From Thalassiosira profunda (taxonomy: Eukaryota; Bacillariophyta; Thalassiosirophyceae; Thalassiosirales; Thalassiosiraceae), in the NCBI GenBank assembly GCA_036939355.1, contig JALLAP010000198.1:1-21282 (forward strand): a DNA stretch of 21,282 nucleotides. Reading direction: 5' to 3'. Below are positions 10,901-17,852 of the stretch, piece after piece. The notes under the pieces were generated by a model, which saw only the letters and a program-made list of their open reading frames with translations, was not told where the DNA came from and ran no database searches. The position numbers were made by a program, and so were the translations under genes. Position 1 is the stretch's first letter. Each line of letters begins with the position of its first letter.

Positions 10901-10979
10901 GACGGTCCAGCTCCACCTCCCGGCCGACGACACCACCGTCCAAGTCGGCGACGCTCGCGGGCGAGGCGTGGCGATCCAT
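7938..10979 (-). CDS. CASTOR/POLLUX (DMI1)-like ion channel with SH3-like N-terminal domain
   Basis: Two exons, 10979-9116 and 9037-7938 (1864+1100 = 2964 nt, 987 residues). The intron is GTGAGA...CTCAG, and splicing gives EFYF-EEWPELAGKTFYDITC. Start: ATG at 10979 (context ATC-ATG). Residues 1-80 are low complexity. Residues about 83-175 (VPIVKIANTSHPDINGKLGY, then YRPRERYAVTLLDG and LFLPPTAVAPL) look SH3/KOW-like. Membrane segments lie at about 217-235, 262-293, 338-362 and 393-420. The pore loop is AVWLAWTYVADPGTHA, with filter residues 379-385 ADPGTHA compared with ADSGNHA in plant CASTOR. RCK-type domains follow (HTVMLGYNDKSLAIIQQVAL), then a C-terminal part with AVPIGIKSASDGRININPEN and KILVLAEDNDSYE. 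In plants these are nuclear-envelope cation channels needed for symbiotic calcium spiking; an algal role is not established. The family call is strong, the ion and location are inferred. Confidence 0.88.
9038..9115 (-). other. Intron of the CASTOR/POLLUX-like gene
   Basis: 78 nt, GTGAGA donor and GCATCTCAG acceptor, phase 1. Read through, the frame hits a stop after FPPDPFFTCV; spliced, it continues into the conserved C-terminal domain. Confidence 0.85.
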
Positions 10980-11187
10980 GATGGTATGCTGGAGAGCAGC
11001 TGCTTCCTCACAGCGCCTCGCCTCGTCGGCTGTGGCCTCTGCTCGGCGCAAGCGGCAACTTCTCAACTCCTCTCCGGCAACTTCAAGGTCGAGGGCTGGG
11101 GGATTGAAGGTGAATGTTAAGAGTTGCAAAAGGCGTTACATCCAACGAAACAGTTATCAGTGTAATAAAGGAGCGGCGGTGAGGGCG
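10980..11187. promoter_or_regulatory. Shared head-to-head interval of channel and HTH1 genes
   Basis: About 200 bp between the channel start and the first usable ATG of HTH1. It must contain or overlap both promoters. It holds two TTGCAA palindromes if the copy at about 11191 is counted (the other is near 11124). No TATA element is evident. It may also contain coding sequence of HTH1 if that gene starts further upstream. Confidence 0.35.
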
Positions 11188-12036
11188 ATGATTGCAAAAG
11201 GGTGGGCTCCCACCAGTGCCAAGACCATCTACAGAATGTGCCAGGCCGACGAGGAAGGGCAGCCAATTTTAGACGAGGGATGGCGCGGGAACGGACGCCC
11301 TTCCACGACGAAGATCGAGGAGGCCAAGCTTCGATTCATTTCCACTCGGCCCTTGGAGGAGCCTTCGCTGGAAGACTATGTTGACGTGACCATTGCAACT
11401 AAGAAGAAGGGTAGAAAAAGAAAGGAGGCAGCCACCGACGACCTCTTGCAACCAAACCCCAGCGAGGGCAACTCAGTTGGGGAGGTGGAGTCCGTCAAAC
11501 AGCCGGCCTCGAAACCGCCGGCGAAAAAGAAGGCGCCAAAGAAGACAGAGGAATACGACGCCAATGTGAGAAACTTCCCACTGCCCGCGCCCGAAGATGG
11601 CAAAGTTTACAAAAAGTCAGAGGCTGTTCGGATTGCCAAGCAATACCAAAAAGGATCGCCGGAGCGGCGGTGGGCGCTCAAGGCAATGCTCTTCAGAGGC
11701 TATGTGCCCAACTCGATGAAAACTCTTTATCGGCTGATAGAAAGGGACGAGAAGGGCCTGGAAATCGTCGACAACCCCTGGGGGCGGCCCGGCTGCCCGG
11801 CATTGCTAACGAACGATGACGTGGACGCCATTGTTGACCGCATTAGGGCGGGGAATGTGAAGATACTTGGAAATGAGGACGTGGAACGGCTCATCGTAGA
11901 CTTTGTGAGGGACAAGCGGACGAGACAGGGGCAGGATCCGCACGAAACCCCAGTCGTGTTCACTATGTCCACGCTGAGGAACTACGCAACCTTGTTCCGC
12001 AGCAAGCTGCCGAGCGTGTATTGGAAGGAGGGATAG
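11188..12036 (+). CDS. Putative two-module helix-turn-helix protein HTH1; 5' end uncertain
   Basis: Paralogue of the gene at 17853-19587. From the ATG at 11188 it gives 282 residues, but the frame is open upstream and the true start is unclear (G, not A, at -3). Module A survives from its middle: RAMIAKGWAPTSAKTIYRMC, then QADEEGQPILDE and GNGRPST. A Lys/Pro/Glu-rich linker follows (about 65-125) with KKKGRKRKE and KPPAKKKAPKK, likely nuclear signals. Module B is complete: VYKKSEAVRIAKQYQKGSPE, RRWALKAMLFRGYVPN, TLYRLIERDEKG, WGRPGCPALLTNDDVDAIV, a helical stretch, and the tail TLRNYATLFRSKLPSVYWKE. The 'GRP..LT.ee' turn and short helices resemble DNA-binding regions of transposases, but I see no catalytic domain. 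I infer a DNA-binding, possibly domesticated, protein. Just before 11188 the bases gagcggcggtg match the ERR(W) codons of the other modules in a different frame, so a deletion or missed exon is possible. Confidence 0.6.
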   Translation: MIAKGWAPTSAKTIYRMCQADEEGQPILDEGWRGNGRPSTTKIEEAKLRFISTRPLEEPSLEDYVDVTIATKKKGRKRKEAATDDLLQPNPSEGNSVGEVESVKQPASKPPAKKKAPKKTEEYDANVRNFPLPAPEDGKVYKKSEAVRIAKQYQKGSPERRWALKAMLFRGYVPNSMKTLYRLIERDEKGLEIVDNPWGRPGCPALLTNDDVDAIVDRIRAGNVKILGNEDVERLIVDFVRDKRTRQGQDPHETPVVFTMSTLRNYATLFRSKLPSVYWKEG

Positions 12037-12102
12037 CAGGAGTTCTAATGTACATTATGCTCAGCTGAACTACAATACAGTGCGAAAGCATGGCGTTGCC
12101 TT

Positions 12103-14078
12103 CTACGGGGTCTCTTCTTGTAGAGACGACGATGGCGCATCGTCCGTCGCAGTTTGATTTGGCTTCGGAGGTTGAAACCTCGAATGGTAATACTGGAACG
12201 AGCTCTCTTCCCCCTCCTCTTGTAGCAACAGAGAGTTCACTTCCTCCCTTCGTGCCTCGGAGATCTCCCGTCGTAACTCCCGGCGTGCAAATCTCCGCGA
12301 CAGCTCAAAGAAGAGCAAGCTCCAAAGCACCCAACTGTAGGCGATTGCCAGGGTTTGCCTCACTCCGGCCTCCTGCTCCTTGCATCCCTCCGGGTCGTCA
12401 AATTCTCCAGACGATCCTATTCTGCACGCCGGCGCCAATTTGTCTTTTATGAGGCCTAGGATGATCGGCAGGGGCACATCGCCAAGGAAGTGCGATGTGA
12501 GCATAAGAAACGCCAGGGCATTGGGCCGGTGGCAACGAGCGACCGACATCATGGCCGTCAAGTTGACTGAAGTTTGCGTCATGAATAGCAACGTCCACCC
12601 GATAAACAGAAACGTCAGAAAGAAGGCGGCCTCTTGCATCGCCAGCGTAGGAAATACGAACAGCAGCGACACGGCCACGAGGATGTTGACCCTAGTGACC
12701 ATGCTCTCAATGATAGGGTATCTCAACGAATCGTCGACGCCCTCGGCACGGCCAGCAGCATCGCTGCTCGCGTGGCCCACGTATCGAATGAGTATCCGAT
12801 CCGCGATGTTGCCGCCCAGCGGAGTCCCGATGATTCCGGCCAGCGCCGCCGCGATGCCAAACCAGTACGCCGCGTCCCGCTCGTCGTCGTACAACTGCAG
12901 GGCGAGGGTGAAAGACCCTCCAAACGTTCCAAGCGACGCCACAACGCCGATTATTGCACTGCAATATTGTGTCGATGGTTGAGAAATTATGTGCAATAGA
13001 CAGGATCAAGACAACTGCTGACGCAATAGGGAATAACTCACGCCCAGCCCAAAGACAGAGTGACCAGGACCGGAGACGAGAGGCATGCTTTGACCTCGGT
13101 CCAGAAGGTGAACTTTCGTTTCACGTGCCCCTCCTCATCTATCGTCACCGGAGCTTCCCCACTGCCCTCACTGGCCAACAACGGCGTTTCAGCCGTCAGA
13201 CCCTCACCATCCGAAGAACTGCTGTCCTCGTCCCTCGTGTGTTGTCGGTCCACCACAGCGGTATTGTACTCCCCCGCCCCGCTCAGGATTCCACCGTTCG
13301 TTTCGTCCTTCACGAAGGCCAACGCCACAATCAACGGCACGCTCGCTATGCACATCCAGTAATACGCCCAATCCCACCCCCATTTCTCAGAGCCGGCCAT
13401 GCGACTACCGTAAATGTACCCGAACGCCAATCCCACCGGCAGCCCCGTCAAGTACACGCTGAGCCACAGTCCCGCCCGATCCCCGCCCCGATCGTGAATC
13501 AAAGGAGGAGCGACCACCTGGAATGCGGCCTCCGAGCATCCCGTCGCCATTCGCGAAAACAACAACACCCAGAAGGAATCGTAATGCTTGGCGTTCCCGC
13601 TTCCCAGCACGCCGAGCCACCAGACGCACATCCCGGTGAAGACGAGGGGCTTCCATCTAATTTTGTGCACGTAGTGACCGCTAAGCAATATCGCCACCGA
13701 GTAGCCAAATATAAACGCCGCTTGCAACAACCCGATGCCCATATCCGGGTTCTCCTGCACCTTGGGCGGACTGTCGTGGGCGCTGCTCACGAACGCGCTA
13801 AATTCTTGTGACGCCCCGGCGATGATGGATCGATCGGACATGGTGGCGATGTTGATGAGCAAGAATAATGGAAAGAGGTAGTACGGCCGGGTGCTGCGGG
13901 TATCCGGGTCGTTGAAGGAGGGTGGGGGGCAAACGGGGGCGCATGATGTGGAGTTGCAGGAGGCGTGGCAGGGACATCGTTGTCTACTGTGCTTGTCTTT
14001 GCCATTTTGGGAGTCTGCGTCTGACCCGCCGTTGAGGGGCGAGGCGGCCGACGCCGGCGGGGGGTGGAGGGCGCTCAT
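12103..14078 (-). CDS. Spinster-like MFS transporter
   Basis: Two exons, 14078-13042 and 12958-12103 (1037+856 = 1893 nt, 630 residues). The intron is GTGAGT...TTGCAG, and splicing gives LSLGWA-AIIGVVASLGTFGG. Residues 1-60 are Ser/Pro/Cys-rich and probably cytosolic. Transmembrane segments begin YYLFPLFLLINIATMSDRS. The Spinster signature follows: MGIGLLQAAFIFGYSVAILL, then FSRMATGCSEAAFQVVAPPL with IHDRGG, and GLPVGLAFGYIYGS. A central acidic loop (RDEDSSSSDGEG) separates the two halves. The second half has about six more segments, including FGIAAALAGIIGTPLGGNIA and MQEAAFFLTFLFIGWTLLFM. The C-terminus is a charged tail. Animal Spinster proteins export lysolipids or sphingosine-1-phosphate from lysosomes or the plasma membrane; the substrate here is unknown. 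The gene lies tail to tail with HTH1, 66 bp between stops. Confidence 0.82.
12952..12966. repeat. Perfect 7-bp inverted repeat at a splice acceptor
   Basis: TATTGCA-C-TGCAATA, with the AG of the MFS intron in its centre. It may be chance, and it resembles the common TTGCAA word of this window. Confidence 0.4.
12959..13041 (-). other. Intron of the Spinster-like gene
   Basis: 83 nt, GTGAGT donor and ATATTGCAG acceptor, phase 2. The acceptor lies inside the inverted repeat at 12952-12966. Confidence 0.85.
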
Positions 14079-14286
14079 GGTCGGTATTGCGGGTTGGCGG
14101 AGGAGAGACGTGGCCTTTGCTCATCGCACGCGGGGGGGGAGGGTTGCAACTTCTTCTTGCTCTTTACGTCACCCTCCAAATTCAAGAGTGGTTCCTACAT
14201 AAGTAGAATCGGCCGCGGGCTCTCACCCTGCTCTCCTCACTCTCCGCGAGCACTTCCGCGCGGCGTCCGCCCTGTCACTCTCGACC
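14079..14286. promoter_or_regulatory. Divergent promoter of Spinster-like and fibrillin genes
   Basis: 208 bp between two start codons. It contains TTACGTCA at 14164-14171, an ACGT-core bZIP-type site similar to the TGACGT/ACGTCA light and CO2 elements described in diatoms. TTGCAA occurs near 14143. No TATA box is clear. The regulatory meaning is inferred. Confidence 0.35.
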
Positions 14287-15642
14287 ATGCACCTTCCGCC
14301 CCGCCCGTTCCTGGCGGCGGTCGCACTTGCTGCCGTCGGGACGTGCGCGGCGCTCTCTACAGGACCGTCCACGCGGCGGGGCTGGATATCCCACGCCTTA
14401 GGCTCGTCCGCGGCACTTGTCGGTGCACCTGTCGTCTCGCCACACCCGGCGAACGCTGATGTGGATCTGCGAGAGTTCTCGGCGCTCGCGCCTCTTGGCG
14501 CGCCGACGTCTACGGGGAGCAAGACGACAGGGCTATCGCTTGGAGAGCTAGCCAGGAGGCTGGAGCATGATTTGGCCGAGGGGGCGACTGAGAAAGGGGG
14601 CTACTTCATATCCGGTATGTACGTGTGATGTGTGGAGTATCTTTGATTCCAATGCCGCCTCCAAAGATTCATTGGCGTGGCGTCGTTTTCTGTGCTGACG
14701 ACTTGTTGCCATCGTGCGCGCACAGGGGACATATCCACCGATATTTTTCGGGACGACTGCGCCTTCGTCGATCCGACCAACTCGGTAGCATCGCTCAGCA
14801 GGTATCAGAACGCGCTGAAGATACTGTTCGATCCAGAGCAATCCTTCGTACAGCTCGTCGAGCCACTGGCAGTGGACGAGGAACAACGGAAGATTGCGGC
14901 GCGGATACGGAGCGGCGGGGTGTTGAAATTGCCGTGGCGGCCGCGGATACCGCCCTACGAAAGCACCATCAAGTACTCGGTCGACGACGACGGGCTGATC
15001 CAGAGCCAAACACAAGAGTGGAGCATCACTTCCTCGGAGGCCCTCCGTGAAACGTTCGTCCCCTCGTGGAACGCTCCTTATTCTTCCCTGCCCCGACCAC
15101 CGAACGAACCAAAAGCGGTGACTGAGTTGTTTGAGCTGATCAACGGCCATCGGCCCGACGCATATTCGCAAGAGTATCGCTTCCGAATTGCAACCCTCAT
15201 CAATACGATCGCTGACGGGCACTACCAATGGAAACGAGAAGATCTGCCAGGGAAGTGGGCGCTGGCATACCTCCAGCCGGGACCGGACGGGGGTGGGATC
15301 GATCGGCGGATACCCTTCCCTGAATTCCCGTTCAACGACAACTACCAAATCTTCGGGGCCGACTCGGTAACGAACGTGGGCGAGCTCATGGGATCGCTGT
15401 TGGAGGTGCGGGTGGGCGGGTCCCTCGCGGAGGAGGATCGGGATAGCTTGGCGACGCCCAAGCGATTCCGGGCGAGCATCGAGCGGGGCGGGCTGTGTGC
15501 AGGCAGGGAGAGCGATGAGTGTATCCCGCTGCCCATCAGCGGCATGGGCCTGTTCGACGGCGTCTATCTCGGAGAGCGGCTGAGGATTGGCCAGAATCTG
15601 AACGGAGGCGGGGCCCGGGTAGTTCAAGTGAAGATAGCATGA
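14287..15642 (+). CDS. Plastid DUF2358 + PAP/fibrillin protein, lumen-type leader
   Basis: Two exons, 14287-14614 and 14726-15642 (328+917 = 1245 nt, 414 residues). The intron is GTATGT...CACAG, and splicing gives GGYFISG-DISTDIF. The leader is a signal peptide (PFLAAVALAAVGTCAA) for crossing the ER-derived plastid membrane, then STRRGWISHALGSSAAL ending PHPANA at residue 57. That is a twin-arginine-like second signal with A-x-A cleavage, as in thylakoid lumen proteins. Residues about 87-215 match the DUF2358 pattern: CAFVDPTNSVASLSRYQNAL, LKLPWRPRIPPYE. Residues about 225-413 match PAP/fibrillin: DLPGKWALAYLQPGPDG, RRIPFPEFPFNDNYQIFG, GMGLFDGVYLGERLRIGQN, ending ARVVQVKIA. Fibrillins bind lipids and quinones in plastids, so a role in thylakoid lipid or stress protection is plausible. 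The exact substrate is unknown. Confidence 0.83.
14615..14725 (+). other. Intron of the fibrillin gene
   Basis: 111 nt, GTATGT donor and GCGCACAG acceptor, phase 1. It removes an in-frame stop 9 codons past the donor region. Confidence 0.85.
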
Positions 15643-15726
15643 GCCTGAGAACGCACAAGTGAGAACATCTATCTATTCTCATTCAATTGAGATATGAGTT
15701 ACTCAGCAGTCCTTCTCTAGCTGTGC

Positions 15727-17569
15727 CTAGCGACCACCAAAAATGGCCGCCCCCGAAGGAGGGAGCGCCTTGACACCGCCCGCTGATTTGCCCAACTTCT
15801 CTTTGATGATGCCCACATCCCTCACATCTCGATTAACGATGTGCCCCAGGCGTTCCATCCCCAGCCTCTGATCATTCAGGACGTGGAACAGCGCCGTCTT
15901 GTCCTCCTCCCGCAATGGGGCCGCTCCCACCTCCGCCCGCCGGGAATCCATCGTCGCCCCTTGCATCCTCCACGCCCGCGCCTGGTGTCGCCCCCGCTCC
16001 TCCAGGTCGGACAGCGACTTCCCCAAAGCGTTCACCTGCTTGATAATCTCCCCCAAACGCTTTTGCGCCTCCACCTCCGCGGGCTGGGTCGCCTGGCCCT
16101 GGCACCGGACGATCTCGACCTTGCGCATGACCTCGAGCAACCTCCTCCGCAGTGCCTCCTGCTCCGCATCCGAATGCTGAATCGCCTCCCGCGACGACCG
16201 TGCCGCCTTCTCCAGGAATTGCAGCGTCTCCCGCAACTTCTTCGCGTGGGCGGCCAACGCGTTCGCCTTCTCCTGCTGCGCCACTATCCTCGAATGCAGC
16301 GCCGGGGCTCCCACCAGGGCCACTGGCGCCAGCTCCTTTGGATCGGGATTGCGCGCCAATGCCTCGTTCCACACTTGATTGCTAATGTGCGGCGGCTTCG
16401 GCACCGACAAGTGGCCCTGGGCTCTGTGCTCCGGCGGCAGCGGGTCGTACAAAACCGCCGTGAACGCGCAAAGCGAGCTGAGGAGATTGTTACTCGCCAA
16501 CGCCGGATTCAGCGGATCGGCCGCATTGGGCGAGTATTTGGAATGGAGGCCGAAGATCGCCTCCTCGATCCGCGCCGCCTCCTGCCGCTGCGAGGCCGAT
16601 TGGTGGGCGTGCAACGCCGCCTGGTGGNATCGCCTCCTCGATCCGCGCCGCCTCCTGCCGCTGCGAGGCCGATTGGTGGGCGTGCAACGCCGCCTGGTGG
16701 GGATTGGCCTGCGGTTGGGGCTGCGGGACGGGTTGTTGCGTGCCGAAGGCGCCAAAGGCCGGAGCGGGGGCCGGGGTGGCCCCGAACAATCCTCCCGCGG
16801 CCGGAGCGGGGGCCGTTGTTGATCCAAAAAGACCTCCCGCGGGCGCTGGTGCTGAGGTTGGCAGAGTGGTGAGTGCATGTGATCGAACGCCAAATGAACA
16901 CATATTGTGCACATCATTTTCACGATAGCCTTACCAGGAGTTGCACCAAACAATCCCCCCGTCGGCGCTGGAGCTGCACAATGAACGGATAAGGGGGGAT
17001 GACTAGTCACTCATTTCAACCAATAGGCACCACCCATCACAAAGCAACTCAACAACTTACCTGGAGTGGAGCCGAACAAACCTCCACCGGCAGGCGCCGC
17101 AGCTAGCAATAAAATCAGTTGTCAGGGTTGGCAAAAGAGGGATAAACTGAAGCCAGAAAAATGCGATTGACCACTCACCCGGAGTGCTTCCAAACAAACC
17201 GCCAGCGGCAGGGGCGGGAGCTGTGAATGATGTGCGATACATTATTTAGCGGTGCAAATGTGAGCGGAGAGGTGCACACGCCGCAATTTCGCCACGAAAA
17301 ATCGCATTCTCACCGGGAGCGCTCCCGAACAATCCTCTCCCCGCCGGGGCCGCGGCCGGGGCCCCGAATAGCCCTCCGCTCGGCGCTGCAGCCGTCGTCG
17401 AGCCTCCGAGCGGGGGAGGGTTGGACGGCGCCGGAGTCGACGCCGCGGGAGGCGTGGAGGGGGCGGCCCCGCCGAAGCCGAAGGCCGGGGCGGGCGCGGG
17501 GGTGGCGGGGGCCGCGGCGGGGGTGCCCGTGCCGAAGGTGGCGGTGGTATTGCTGCCCCAGGTGACCAT
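15727..17569 (-). CDS. NUP54: FG nucleoporin Nup54 (p54), five exons
   Basis: Nup54 is a central-channel nucleoporin that pairs with Nup62 and Nup58 through coiled coils. Exons: 17569-17314, 17220-17179, 17102-17061, 16973-16935 and 16851-15727. After removing the 73-nt assembly duplication at 16628 the coding length is 1431 nt, 476 residues. Start MVTWGSNTTATFGTG (context ACG-ATG). The N-terminal half is Ala/Pro-rich with GLFG repeats: GGLFGAP, RGLFGSAPG, then one GLFG per mini-exon (GGLFGSTPG, GGLFGSTPG, GGLFGATPG), then GGLFGSTT and GGLFGATP. The C-terminal half is helical: ALHAHQSASQRQEAARIEEA, the conserved ALARNPDPKELAPVALVG, coiled coils around KKLRETLQFLEKAARSS and QAEVEAQKR-type heptads, and MERLGHIVNRDVRDVGIIKE. 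It ends AAIFGGR. It lies head to head with HTH2 and tail to tail with the fibrillin gene. Confidence 0.88.
16556..16700. repeat. 72-bp direct duplication around a single N (assembly join)
   Basis: Bases 16556-16627 and 16629-16700 are identical, separated by one N at 16628. The 73-base excess shifts the Nup54 frame. Removing it gives one continuous conserved protein (QSASQRQEAARIEEA-IFGLHS). Best read as two contig ends overlapping by 72 bp that were joined instead of merged. Confidence 0.9.
16852..16934 (-). other. Nup54 intron 4
   Basis: 83 nt, GTAAGG donor and CAACCTCAG acceptor, phase 1. Confidence 0.8.
16974..17060 (-). other. Nup54 intron 3
   Basis: 87 nt, GTAAGT donor and TTGTGCAG acceptor, phase 1. 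It separates two single-FG mini-exons. Confidence 0.82.
17103..17178 (-). other. Nup54 intron 2
   Basis: 76 nt, GTGAGT donor and TTGCTAG acceptor, phase 1. Confidence 0.82.
17221..17313 (-). other. Nup54 intron 1
   Basis: 93 nt, GTGAGA donor and ATTCACAG acceptor, phase 1. Confidence 0.82.
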
Positions 17570-17852
17570 CGTTCCAGTTCCGTGTTGTTGCGGTTGTGGT
17601 TTGTGGTTGTGGGGGATCGGGTGACAACCCAAAAAAGATCAATTACGGGGAAGTAAAGGAAGGGGTTTAGTAAGAAAAAGCACGGCCCTACTACCGAAAG
17701 TGCCGATTCTTTAAAATACATGAACATACACCTTTTTAGGGTCAATACCTAGGGTGCACCAAATTCAGCTCGAACAACAACACGAGGCCAACCGACAACA
17801 CGGGGACGGGGAGCAGGCGTGGCTGTGGGGAGGGGTCGGGCGTCTGGACAAA
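17570..17852. promoter_or_regulatory. Divergent promoter of Nup54 and HTH2
   Basis: 283 bp between the two start codons. No TATA box or clear motif stands out; AT-rich around 17620-17740. It must drive both genes. Confidence 0.4.

Noticed and set aside
10980..11129. Upstream extension of the channel protein
   Set aside because: It would need a TTG start. The ATG at 10979 has good context.
10864..11187. N-terminal extension of HTH1 (open to 10864)
   Set aside because: It is antisense to the channel's N-terminal exon, has Ser/Arg/Ala shadow composition, and shows no similarity to the HTH2 N-terminus.
14548..15627. Minus-strand open frame of 359 codons
   Set aside because: It lies antisense to the fibrillin exon, whose protein has two recognisable domains. 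The minus-strand product shows no domain and follows from GC-rich codon bias.
15841..16872. Plus-strand open frame of 343 codons, Arg/Leu/Pro-rich
   Set aside because: Antisense shadow of Nup54; it also runs across the N artefact.
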